Shown: in pieces, positions 35,983-47,773 of the stretch | Position numbering within the stretch: the stretch's first letter is position 1 | Layout: each line of letters starts with the position of its first letter | DNA from: Callorhinus ursinus | Lineage: Eukaryota > Chordata > Mammalia > Carnivora > Otariidae | Direction: 5' to 3' | DNA length: 64,000 nt | Assembly: GCF_003265705.1 (NCBI RefSeq) | Contig: NW_020313045.1 | Span: forward strand, 353,941-417,940 | Made by a program: the position numbers and the translations under genes | Notes under the pieces: model-generated | What the model was told of the DNA's origin: nothing | The model's input: only the letters and a program-made list of their open reading frames with translations | The model's database searches: none

Positions 35983-37837
35983 AATGTGTGAATCGACGTC
36001 TCCGTCAGCAGCCCGCATTTTAGGGCAATGGAGGAATGTGTCTTCTTCTTCTTGGGTCTGGATTCATGCTTAAATATTGCCCTCATCAATGTACCTATGT
36101 ATGACATTATAGGAGTAACATAAATTCATGTGTAGATTGGCATAAAGAGAAAGGACCTGGACACAGGAGCTCTGGAGACAGAAGGAGTCCCAAGTGAACT
36201 GCTCTGTTGTAGGGTTGTGGCTTATGTGAAGCCCACCCTGGTCCAGATGCAATATTCCTCAGATTCATGTTAAACATTTTTGGGAAGAATACTTCAAAGG
36301 GCATATTGTGTACCTTCTACTCCATTATAGCGTGTGTGTGAAAAGGCACTCCCTGTGGTGTAGAGACTATTCTGAGTCATTTGGGACCCCCAGGGGACAT
36401 CAAGAAACCCAGGGAAAGAGTTCTGTTTCTGGTCAAGATGGAGTAAGAGGATGTGTATCCTCCCACCTGAAACAACTAGAAAAAAACAGATAAAATACAT
36501 GAGAATGTATTTTAAGATCTTGGACATCAGGCAGTGAAGACCACTGATTCCTGAGAGACATGAAACAAATGAGGTAACCCTATGATCGCTACAGTTTACT
36601 ACCTTGAGGGAATTTTCAGGCTGTGGTACAGGGAGGGAGAATCCAAGTGGAGTTCAGCAGACTCCTTGGGTTGAGAAGATGGAGTTGAGAATCCGGGAGA
36701 ACCAAGGAAGTTAGAGTTCTCATGGCAGAGTTCTGGAGGGGAGAGATCTGTGCAGACAGAGAACTCTGGATATATGCAGAGTCCCTCTTGAATATCCAGA
36801 TTGCTAATTGGCACATGCATGTGAGGAAACTGCCTAAGACTGGGAAAGAACCATCAGAGACAATTAGAAGGAACAGTGGCAGCACTCACACAGGTCCAAT
36901 AATAGGGTCTGTTCTTTATAGCTAGACCAAACATCTCATAATTCATGGAGTATCTGAGAGAGTACTCAGAAGGGTCTTGCCTCAGTAGTGGGGAATAATT
37001 AGTTTCAGACTAAATGTTACATTGATCCTATCCAACAAGCAAGATCCAAAATGATCAAACAGTTTCCAAGGAACTTTATTGTTATGAAATAAAACTCAAG
37101 AATATTTAAAGAAATGCAGAAATATTCAGCACCTAACAAGGTAATACTCAGAATGTCTGACATCCAAACAAATATTATCATGCATTCAAATAAGCAAGAA
37201 AATCTGACCCATAATATGGACAATCCATCAAGCAAAACCAAAATAGAACTGACACAGATATCAGAATTAGCAGACAAAGACAATAAAAGTTATTTAACTG
37301 CATCTTATCTGGAAGTAGAGACCCAGAATATGTTTTTTTAAATGTATAAATTAAATGTCTAGAGATGAAAATTATAATATCTTAGATGACAAATAAACTA
37401 GATGGGATGTGCAGCATATTAGATGTTAAAGAAAAAAGATTCATGAACTTGATAACATAAAATACAAACTGTTCAAATGAAACACACAAAGAAAAAAGAA
37501 TTTTAAAATATGAGGCAGACATAAATCATACCTTATCAATAATTATATTAAATGTAAATGGACTAAATACTTCAAGTAAAAGGCAGAAATATGACCCAAC
37601 TATATGCTGTTTACAAGAGACACACTTTAGATTCAAAGACACAAATGCATTGCAAATAAGAGGATGGAAAAAAAAAAAGATGTACCATGCAAATAGTAAC
37701 CAAAAGAGAGCTGTAGTAGCTGCACTTAGACAAAATAGACTTTAAGACAAAAATTGTTAGAAACAAAGAGGGATATTTTATAATGATGAAAGGAAGATAT
37801 TAACAATTTAAAATATTTGGGTATAAAACAATTACAA

Positions 37838-37856
37838 ATATATATATATATATATA
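37838..37856. repeat. (TA)n microsatellite in L1
   Basis: About nine alternating TA units. Confidence 0.9.
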
Positions 37857-38395
37857 CACTTAATGCCTCAAAATACATAAACAAAAATGGACAGAATTGA
37901 AGGGAAAAATAGACAATTCAGTAATGATGGTTAGATGCTTCATTATCCACTCTCAATAGTGAATGAATAATTATGCAGAAGATCAGCAAGGAAATAGAAG
38001 ACTTGAACAACATATAAGTCAACCAGGCCTAATAGGCATCTATAGAATACTCCACCCCAAAACAGCAAGATTCACTTTCTTCTCAAGCCCACATTGGAAT
38101 GTTCTCCAGGCTAGACCAATGTTAGGTCATGAAACAAGCCTCAAACTTAAGAAGATTGAATAAAAAAGAACATCTCTGACCACAGTGGAATTAAATTAGA
38201 AATCAATAACAGAAAGAAATTTGGAAAATTAACAAATATGTGGAAAATAAATAACACATTTCTAAATAATCAAAAGGCCAAAGAAGAAATAACAAGAGAA
38301 ATTAGGAAATATTTTGAAATAAATGAATGTGAAAACACAACATGCCAATACTTATGAGATTCAGCTAATGCTTAGAGGGGAATTTATAGCTATAA

Positions 38396-38457
38396 ATGCT
38401 TATATTAAAAAAGAAAATCTAAGATAAATGCCTATATTAAAAAAGAAAATCTAAGAT
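38396..38457. repeat. 32-bp tandem duplication in L1
   Basis: Two nearly identical units (38396-38427, 38428-38457) with one visible difference in the shared part (CTTATATT against CCTATATT). Confidence 0.9.
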
Positions 38458-38874
38458 CAGTATCCTGATCTTCCACTATAAGAAACTGAAAGAGAAGAGC
38501 AAATGACCCAAAGCTAGCTGAAGTAGGAAATAATAAGAGTGGAAATAGAAGAAATAGAGAATAGAAAAACAGAGAACATCAATGAAGCCAAAAGTTGTTT
38601 CTCTGAAAAGATCAACAGAATACAAACATTTTACTTAGTCTGATCAAGAAAAAAAAGAAAAAAGACTCAAATTACTAAAATCAGAAACAAAGGAAGGAAA
38701 TTATCACTAATCTTAGAGAAATAAAAAAGATTACAAAGGAATGCTATGATTATATGCCAACTAATTAAATGATATAGTTGAAATGGACAAACTGCTGAAA
38801 CTGACTCAAGAAGAAGTAAAAGATCTGAGTAGACATATAACAAATAGAGTTTGGATTAATGATTTAAAATTTCC

Positions 38875-38995
38875 TGGGGCGCCTGTCTGGCTCAGTGGGT
38901 AGAGAATGTGACTCTTGATCTTGGGGTTGTGAGTTCAAGCCCCACATTGGGTGTAGAGATTACTTAAAAATAAAATCTTAAAAAACAAAATGAAA
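38875..38995 (+). mobile_element. Old short Can-SINE nested in L1
   Basis: A short, tRNA-Lys-like copy (GGTAGAGAATGTGACTCTTGATC, GTTGTGAGTTCAAGCCCCAC) has an A-rich tail. TAAAATTTCC flanks it on both sides (38865-38874, 38996-39005). It lies inside the ORF2 region of the old L1. Confidence 0.9.
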
Positions 38996-39786
38996 TAAAA
39001 TTTCCCACAACTCCCAGGCCTGAATGGCCTCACTGGTGAAATCTACCAAACATTTAAGATGAGGTCTAATATTTTACAAACTCTTTCAAAAAGAGAAGAG
39101 GAAGAAACACTTCTCAACTCAATCTATGATACCAGTATTTCTGTGATATAAAAACCAAAGATAGCTCAAGAAAACTTCAATCAAATACCCATTGTGGATA
39201 TAGAGGTAAAAATCTTTAACAAAATACTGGCAGACTGAATCCAGTCATATACAAAGGAAATGCACCATGACAAAGTAGGACTTATCTCAGGAATATACCC
39301 AAGGTTGCTTTAATATCTGAAAAGCAATGTAATACACCATCTTCATAGAATAAAGAACAAAAAAATGATCATCTCAGTTGACACAGAAAAGGCATTTGAC
39401 AAATTCCAGCACTCTTTCATGATAAAAGCAGTCCACAAAGTAGGAATAGAAGAGAACTACATCAACCTGATAAAAGGCATCTGTGAAAACCCCTCAGATG
39501 ACATTATATTTAATGGTGAAAGACTGAATGCTTTCTTCCTAACATCCCAGAGTTAAGATGTCAACTGTCATTCTATTTAATATTTTCCTGGAGGTACTGG
39601 TCAGGGAAATTAGGTGAGAAAAAGAAATAAAAGGCATCCAGATTGGAAAGCAAGAAGTAAAACTCTTAATTGTAAATGACAGGATCTAGAAGGTTTGCAG
39701 GATGTAAGATCAATATACAAGGCAGTTGTATTTCGATACACTTAACAGTAAACAATCTGAAAATGAAATTAAGAAAATTTAATTTA

Positions 39787-39977
39787 TGGGTGCCTGGGTA
39801 GCTCAGTCTTTAAGCGTCTGCCTTTGGCTCAGGTCATGATCCCAGGGTCCTGGGATCGAGCCCCTCATTGGGCTCCCTGCTCCGCGGGAAGCCTGCTTTT
39901 CCCTTTCCCACTCCCCCTGCTTGTGTTCCCTCTCTCGCTGTATCTTTCTCTGGCAAATAAGTAAATAAAGTCTTTAA
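39787..39977 (+). mobile_element. Can-SINE nested in L1, forward
   Basis: A full-length copy has an arctoid-type 3' end. A perfect 16-bp target-site duplication (AAGAAAATTTAATTTA) lies at 39771-39786 and 39978-39993. Confidence 0.95.
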
Positions 39978-40860
39978 AAGAAAATTTAATTTACAATAGC
40001 ATCAAAAACAAAAAAAATACTTGGCAATAAATTTTTAAAAAATACGTACAGGACTTGCTCATTGAAAACTACATAGTACTGTTGAGAGAATTTAAAGAAG
40101 ATCCAAATAAATGGAAAGATATCCCATGTTCATGGATTGGAAAACTTAGTATTATTAAGATAGAAATACTGCCCAAATTGATCTACAGATTCAACATACT
40201 CCCTATCAAACTCTCAGTTGGCTTATTTTGAAGAAATTGTCAAGCTGATCCTAAAATTCACGTGGAAATGCAAGGGACACAGAATAGCTAAAACAATTCT
40301 GAAAAGGAAGAACAAAGTTGGAGGACTTATACTCCTTGATTTTAAAACTGAATACAAAGCTGCAGTAAAGAAGCCAGTGTAATACTGGCACAAGGACAAA
40401 CATATAGAGACATATAGATCAATAAAAAAGAATTAAGAATCCAAAAATAAACTCTTACATTTATGGTTAATTGATTTTCAGCATGAGTGCTGAGATAATC
40501 TAATAGAGAAAGAACAGTCTAGATAGGTTAAAAAGAATAAAATTGGATCTCTACCTCACACCAAACACAGAAATTACCTCAAAATGGGCCCTAGACCTAA
40601 ATGTAAGAGCTAAAATAATAAAACTTTTAGAAGAAACCATAGGAGTAAATCTTCATAATATTGAGGAGATGCTTTCTTAGATACAACACCAAAAGTACAA
40701 GCACAAAAGGAAAATAGGTAAGTTGGACTTCATCTAAATTAAAGCCTTTCATGCTTCCAAGGACATCATCAAGAGTATGTAAGACAACCCAAGATGGGTG
40801 AAAATATTTGCAAATCATATATGTGTTAAGGGACTTCTATCTAGAATATGTAAAGAACTC

Positions 40861-41058
40861 GGGGCGCCTGGTGGCTCAGTTGGTTAAGCGGCTGCCTTTG
40901 GCTCAGGTCATGATTCCAGGGTCCTGGGATCAAGCCCCACATCGGGCTCCCTGCTCAGCGGGGAGCCTGCTTCTCCCTTTCCCACTCCCCCTGATTGTGT
41001 TCCCTCTCTCACTGTCTCTCTGTCTGTCAAATAAATAAATAAAATCTTTTAAAAAAAT
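40861..41058 (+). mobile_element. Can-SINE nested in L1, forward
   Basis: A young-looking full-length copy is flanked by a perfect 18-bp target-site duplication (AGAATATGTAAAGAACTC) at 40843-40860 and 41059-41076. Confidence 0.97.
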
Positions 41059-41779
41059 AGAATATGTAAAGAACTCTTACAAATCAATAATAAAGAAGGA
41101 CAAATAACCCAATATAAAAATGATCACAGGATCTGAAAGATTTGCCCCCAAAAGATACACAAATGGCCAATAAGCATATAAAAAGATATTCAACATCATT
41201 AGCCACCAGAGAAATGCAAATCAAAACAATAATGAACTACCACTTTACACACTCACTAAAATGGCTGTAATAAAAAAGACAATAAAGTGCCATGAAGGTG
41301 TGGAAAAATCGGAACCCTCATACATTGCTGGTGGGAAAGTAAAATGTTGCAGCCACTTTGGTAGTTCCTCAAAAAATTAAATACACTTCATGACCCAACA
41401 ATTCTATTCCTATTCCCAAGAAAAATGAAAACATACATGCACCCCAAAACTTAATTTTCATAGCTGCGTTATTCATAGTAGCCCCAAAGTGGAAACATGC
41501 CAATTGTCAATCATTTGATGAAATGATAAACAAAAAGTAGCATATCCATACAATGGAATATTATTAAACCATAAAAAAAAATGAAGTACTTATACATCTT
41601 CAACATGGGTGAACCTTGAAAACATTATGGTAAGTGAAAGAAATCAAGCACAGAAGACCGGGTATCATAAAATTCCATTCATATGAAATGTCCAGAATAG
41701 GCAAATCTATAAAGACAGAAAGTTAATTAGTGGTTGTCTAGTGTGGGGGAGGGGGAGGATGGGGAATTACTGTTAATGG

Positions 41780-42272
41780 GTTGTTAGGCATAATAATGGT
41801 CTCCAAAGATGTCCATATTTTAATCTTTAGAACTTGTGAATATATTACCTTACATGACAAAAGGGACTTGGCAGAAGTGATCAAGTAAGTATATAGACTT
41901 TGAGATGGAAAGATTATCCTGAGTTACCCACATAAATATCTAATTACATGAATCTTTAAAAATGGAGAACCTCTCCCATGTTTGAGAGGAGATGTGAATG
42001 GTCTGAGATATGCAATGTTGCTGGCTTTTTAGATGGAGGAAGGGGACCATGAAGCAAGAATTGTGGGTGCCCTCTAGAAGCTGGAAAAAGCAAGGAAATG
42101 GACCTTTCCCTAAAGTCTCCAAAATGGAATGCAGGCCGGACAACATTTTAATTTTAGCTCAGTGAGGCCGTTTCAGATTTCTGACTCCAGAACTCTAAGA
42201 TAATAAATTCGTATTGCTCAAGCTACCAAATTTGTGGTAACTTATTGTAGCAGCCATAGAAAACTAATATAA
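41780..42272 (+). mobile_element. Solo LTR, MLT1/MaLR-like, nested in L1 3' UTR
   Basis: This block interrupts the L1 3' UTR between GGGGAATTACTGTTAATGGG and ATGGATATTCC. It carries MaLR-type words (AAAAGGGACTTGGCAGAAGTG, AGAAGCTGGAAAAAGCAAGG, AGATAATAAATTCGTATTGC, GCAGCCATAGAAAACTAATA). ATGG on both sides may be part of a 5-bp target-site duplication. The subfamily is uncertain. Confidence 0.6.
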
Positions 42273-42424
42273 TGGATATTCCTTGGGGATGATGAAAATG
42301 TTTTAAAATTATGTACTGGTGATGGTTGGACAACTTTCTGAATATGCTAAAAATTATTGATGTGTACACTTTAAACAGATGAATTTTAACGGATGTGAAT
42401 TATGTCTCAGTAAAACTGCTTAAA

Positions 42425-44955
42425 AAAGAGAAAAGCATCAGTGAAGTAAGAGAGCCAATATACTCATAATTTGAGTTCCCAGAGGAAAGTCAGAAAAAAT
42501 ATTTGAAGAAATAATGACCAAAAATATTCAAATTTTGATGTGAACTACAAACCCATAGGTCCAAAGATCACAGTGAACCCCACTCATGAGAAACTTTAAG
42601 ACAACTATACCAAGGTTCGTCATAATCAAACTGCTCAAAATCAGTGTTTAAAGAAAAAGCTTAAAGGCAATCAGGGAATAAAGATGCATTATGTGCACAG
42701 GAACAAAGATAAGGATGAGAGTGATTTCTCTTTGGAAATGAGAGAAATAAGATAGTGGAGTGGTATCTTTAAAATAGTAAAAGAAAAATACTGCTAACAT
42801 AAAATTCTATACCTACAGAGAAAAAAAAGTCTCTAAAAAATAGAGGCAAAGAAAATCACTTTCTCAAAAATACAAAAGGTGTAAGTATTTATCACCAGTA
42901 GACCCATACTACTAGGAAGTCTAGTATGAAGTTGTTCAGGCAGAAGGAAAATGGCACCAAGTGAAAATAAAGATCTACAGAAAGAGTTAACATCAGAGTT
43001 GGTATCTATATGAGTAAATATATAAGATTTATTCTTATTATATAAATTTATTTGGAAGGATTTATTGCCTAAACATAAATATTAACAACATGTTGTGTGG
43101 TTTATAGTATAAGTCAAATATATGGCAAAAAAGGTAGGAGGGGAGAAATACAAATATACAATTTAAAGAGCAATAAGGTTCTTTCTTCCATGTAAACTGA
43201 TACAATATTACTGGAAGGTACACTGTGATTAGTTAAAGGATATATACTATAAACTCTAAAGCAACGGCTAAAATGTAAACTAAGAGTTATAGCTAAATAA
43301 GCCAACAAAGGACATAAAGTGGAAAAATAAAAACTCAATTCAAAAATAGGCTGAAAAAGGAAAAGTGAAAAAAAGAATAATTGGGAAAAATAGAAAATAA
43401 ACAGCAAGATGATAAACTGAACAATATTAGTAACCACATTAAATGTAAATGGCCTAAACACCCAGTTAAAAGGTAGAGATGGTTAGATCAGATTTAAAAA
43501 GAGACATGACCAAATTAGATATGCTGTTTATAAGAAACACGATTGAAATATAAAGACACAAACAGGTTTAAAAGGTTGGAAAAATATATACGATGCTAAT
43601 GCTAATCGAAAGAAAGCTGGAGGGTCTACCTAATATTAAACAAAGTAGATTTCAGAGCAAAGAATATTACCAGGGAGAAAAGAATGGCATTTCATAATGA
43701 TAAAGGGATAATTCATCAAAAAAAATCAGACTTTTATGCATATAATTACACAGCCTTAAAATATATGAGACAAAAACTGACAGAAATTAAAGAAGAAATC
43801 CTCAATTATGGTTGAAGTTTTCAACACTTTTTTCTGAGTTATTCATAAGATAGAAAATTAATAAAAATGTAAATGACTCTTCAACCACCATCAACCAACC
43901 TGACCTAAATTGCATTTATAGAACACTTTCCTCCCCAAGTACTGAATACAAATTCTTTTCAAGCACATATTCTAGGCCATAAAATACATTTTCATTCATT
44001 TAAAAAGATTCAAACCCTGCAAAGTATATTCTGTAACCATATCTAATGATATCAAATTAGAAATCAGTAACAGAAAGATGTCTCAAAAATCCCCCAATAT
44101 ATGGAAACTAAACACCGTACTTCTGAATCACTGTGTGTCAGAAGACGTTGAGAGGGAATTTAGAAAATATTTTGAACTGAATGAAAATGAAAACATACCA
44201 TAAATTATGGGATGCTGCTAAGGCAATCGTTAGAGGGAAACTTGTAGCACAAAATACCTAAGTGAGAAAAGAAGAAAAGTTTCAAATCAATAACCTAACA
44301 TTTCACCTTAAGAAGGTAGAAGAGTAAATTAAGCCCAGAGTATGCAAATGAAAGGAAATAGTAAAGATCAGAACAAAGATCAATGGAATATAAGACAAAA
44401 AAATAGAGAAAAAAGAGATAAAACCAAAAACTAGTTCTTTGAAAAGATCGATAGAATTGAAAGAACTCTAGTCAGACGGATAAGGGGAAAAAAAGATACA
44501 GGACACAAATTACTAATATCAAGAATGAGAGAAGTGATGTCTGTAGATTATGCTGATATTAATAAGGATAATGTGGGAATATTATAAACAACTTAGATGC
44601 CAATTAATTCAACAACTTAGGTGAAATAGACAAATTTATTCTGAAATACACAGACTACCAAAGCTTACTCTAGAAGAAATAGATACCCTGGATAACCCTA
44701 TAAGTTACTGAAATTGAATTTGCCATGAAGAAGATGGCAGGCCCAAATGGTTTCACTTGGGAATTCTGCTAAACTTTTAAGGAAGGAAAAATACTAATTC
44801 TCACAGACTTCCAAAAAATCAGAGAGAAGGGAATACTTCCCAACTCATTCTATGAGGCCAGCATTATCCTGATAACAGAACCAGGCAGACATTACAGTAA
44901 GAGAAAACTGCTGGTCAGTATCTGTCATGAACATAGATACAAACATTCTAAAGGA
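42425..44955 (+). mobile_element. Second old L1, same direction, 3'-incomplete
   Basis: Directly after the previous L1 comes a second A-rich element with an upstream region (GATGTGAACTACAAACCCATAGGTCC), an endonuclease-type region (CACATTAAATGTAAATGGCCTAAACAC at about 43436) and an early reverse transcriptase region (GCAGGCCCAAATGG, TCCCAACTCATTCTATGAGGCCAGCATTATCCTGATA). Similarity fades after about 44955, so the 3' half of ORF2 is missing. It is full of stops. Confidence 0.75.
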
Positions 44956-45489
44956 AAAGGAACTTATATTTCTTTACTAAAAGCAAAACTCTGATGCCTC
45001 TCCTAGTTCAGTTGAGGTTTTTGGTAGACAGCCACATGCATTTATATTTATAATAAAGTATATACAATAGATGTACATTTTGGTATTTCCTGTTCCTAAG
45101 AAACTAATTCAGTGTGGAGAAGCACTAGGAAAAAAAAAAAAAGCCAAAAACAGCAATGGTTTTGCCCCCTGGGAGAATTTCATAGTGGCTTTCACTACGT
45201 AAAGGTAGGAGACTTGCCACCTCTGCTTATATATCGTTTATTTGACAGTCCAGATAGAATTTAAGGTGAGCTTATTTTTTGTTTGTTTTGGCTATCATTT
45301 TTGCATTTAAAAAATCATCTGTAATTAGCACACATAGTTCCAAGATTTTAAAATTCATTACTATAATTTATTCTAGAATATTTTGAATATATGATATTTA
45401 GACAATTTCACCCACCCTTGTCTAATTTCTCCTGAATTTTGTTAAGGTTTGCAGCAATAAAGGTAAAGTGAATATACTGTATCTGTATA

Positions 45490-45681
45490 TATATATATTT
45501 AAAGATTTTATTTATTTGACAGAGAGAGACAGAGAAAGGGAACACAAGCAGGGGAAGTGGGAGAGGGAGAAGCAGGCTTCCCGCCAAGCAGGGAGCCCAA
45601 TGCGGGGCTCGATCCCAGGATTCTGGGATCATGACCTGAGCAGAAGGCAGATGCTTAACGACTGAGCCACACAGACGCCCC
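45490..45681 (-). mobile_element. Can-SINE, reverse
   Basis: The reverse copy runs from TTTAAAGATTTTATTTATTTGACAG to CACACAGACGCCCC. Flanks TACTGTATCTGTATA (from 45475) and TACTGTATCTATATT (from 45682) are the target-site duplication. Confidence 0.93.
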
Positions 45682-46484
45682 TACTGTATCTATATTTTAA
45701 AAGTTTACTTTTATATTTTGTTGATGGCCTAATATATTGAAGAAACTAATTCTCCTAAAATGATGAACCAAATATGTTTTATTCATATATTGTTTTACTA
45801 GAAATATGTTGGTTAACTTTTGAATTAATGCCAATCTATCAATTGATTGGGTTATTTAACGGGTGTATACAGTACTATCCTTGGTCCACACAGGTGTAAC
45901 TGGTTTTATTTTGTTATTTTTCAATTTTCACATTTGTTTTAACCCTTCTCCCTGACCATATAATGTGTTTTTTAAAAAGCAAAGATTCTAGCAATGTTTC
46001 TAAGCTCTTGCCAATACCGTTGTTTTATCATTATTATCACTACTTTAAATTTTGAAACTCTAAACACTAAATTATCTCACAATATCATATGGGCTCTATG
46101 AAAAATACATCACAATCTATTGTAAATGTAGCATTACCATAAACACTTACGCTATTGGTGTATAATCATTTAGATAAAATTATGTTATGGTAAAACTACA
46201 CGTCACTTAAGAATGAAGCAAAATCTGTTTGGTAAGACACTGAACATTTGATTGTGGTAATTCCAAGTACCTTGATTATGCATGAAGATGATAAACAAAC
46301 TAAGGATATAATTGAGGGACGTGCTATCTTGACTTAATGGCTCTCCAGAGGTTATATTCAAATAATTATCCTTCATTTGTGGATTGATAAAATAATTAAA
46401 TTAACAAACGGGGCCCTAAAACAGTTCTAGGAGCCACTACTATAACAACAATCATCATGTTAACAAATCATGATAAATTATTAC

Positions 46485-46645
46485 TGCTGCTAGTACCAAC
46501 ATTTGTTGAACACCATTTGTTGAACCATTCATTGGGTCAGTCAGGCAAAATACATTCTTTTTTTTAATCCTCACTACAATACTATAATGTAAGAGTTGCT
46601 TTCCTCATTATATATAAAGGGACAGTCTCAGTTTTCTTTTGTGGA
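46485..46645 (-). repeat. MIR-like fragment, reverse
   Basis: TTTAATCCTCACTACAATACTATAATGTAAGAG lies next to a fading GGGACAGTCTCAG end. Confidence 0.5.
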
Positions 46646-47499
46646 GCCCCATCTCCTCCATTGTTAATCCATATGTTTTAGGTGGGATTGCTCTAGCCCT
46701 GGGCGCCAGAGGGGACAGCAAAGCTTAGGACTGACTAATTTGAGAACCTCCTCCCACTGGCCACAATGTTTGCTTTAAGGGGGCCAGTGACTCAGCTGAG
46801 CCCAGTTAAGATGTCCCCACGACTGTTTCTGGAGCTGAGGCTACTTTCAGTTACAGTATGGCCTATCTAAGACAAGACTGCTGCCAAATCAGATTGGTCA
46901 TTCAGGGTGGGAGATCCAGTTGCTAGTGATAACACTTGTACTTCCCGTGGCTCTAAAGTTATGATGGAAGGTTGGAAACATTGGAAGGTTGGAATGGGCA
47001 CACGTGAGCCTTGCTCCTGTGATTCATGTGGGCAGCATAAAGTGGACTTTTACATGGCTATCTACTTTAGCTTCAAATCAGTGAAATCATGGTTTTTACA
47101 TGCTGGTTATATTTTTTCTCATACACATTAAGGTAAACACATAACCATTAAGAAAATGATACTTATGTACCACCTAAAATAATTTCATGTCTTTCAGTGG
47201 TCTACTTAACCATGTTGTGGGACCTATTGGGCTAGAGAAGATACTGCATCATCCAGTGTTGTTGAGGATGCTGCTCTTGTTTGTGCATTTGTGTTTAAAG
47301 TCCTATATATACATTTATATTGTAGCAGCTTGCTTCCAAAACAAAACCAAAAAAGCTACCATGAGCAAGTGGGGTTGAGGGGGGACACCTAGAAGAAACA
47401 CTTTGGATTGTATTTGAAGTCATATTTTGAGCCAATAGAGATATGAAGTAGTTATGAGGTAGTCCCTTTTTGCATATTTGATAATGTTTTTCTCTTGTA

Positions 47500-47746
47500 A
47501 TCCATACCATTTCTCTGGAGCCTTACCTATAGCTCTGGGCAAAAGGAGGCCACAGTCCAGAAGCTCCCAAGTTAGGATATCCTTCTCTCACTTTCCTATT
47601 CGAATACATCCTTTCACTTTTGTTTCCTTCTGTTTATTCTTACAGGTTAAGCTCATGAGGTCAGGTTCAGGTCTGTTTGCTTTTCTACATATCCAAGGCA
47701 CCATGCCAGTACCCAACACAGAGCAGGGGCTCAATGAAAATTTGTT
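47500..47746 (+). repeat. L2 3' end
   Basis: AGGTTAAGCTCATGAGGTCAGGTTCAGG and CAACACAGAGCAGGGGCTCAATGAAAATTTGTTGAAT are followed by (GAAT)n. Confidence 0.55.
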
Positions 47747-47773
47747 GAATGAATGAATGAATGAATGAATGAA
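47747..47773. repeat. (GAAT)n microsatellite
   Basis: Six perfect GAAT units at the end of an L2 fragment. Confidence 0.95.

Larger units (their letters stand above)
30929..36429. other. Upstream intergenic stretch
   Basis: Apart from a MIR (about 32.7-33.1 kb), a MER5-like remnant (35.4 kb) and a GT-rich minisatellite (35.9 kb), I recognise nothing. Open frames are short and without homology that I can see. Confidence 0.5.
36430..42425 (+). mobile_element. Old near-full-length L1 (ORF2 region recognisable)
   Basis: A long A-rich element starts near a TCAAGATGGAGTAAGAGGATG 5' motif. It continues through an endonuclease-type region (ATTAAATGTAAATGGACTAAATAC at about 37550) and reverse transcriptase words (a 63-residue frame at 39365-39556 includes VDTEKAFDKFQH and IIFNGERLNAF), to a 3' UTR ending GATGGTTGGACAACTTTCTGAATATG ... 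GTCTCAGTAAAACTG. Frames are destroyed by many stops. Three Can-SINEs and one LTR-like element are nested in it. It is not capable of transposition. Confidence 0.85.

Noticed and set aside
38875..38995. tRNA-like segment (GTTCAAGCCCCAC, B-box-like)
   Set aside because: The tRNA resemblance comes from the tRNA-derived head of a SINE; an A-rich tail and target-site duplication show it is a retroposon.
39365..39556. Reverse transcriptase-like open frame
   Set aside because: It is part of a broken L1 ORF2 with stops on both sides, not a host gene or an active element.
40808..41038. Repeated frames reading VAQLVKRLPSAQVMI / SAGSLLLP at several loci
   Set aside because: These are translations of Can-SINEs, not related genes.
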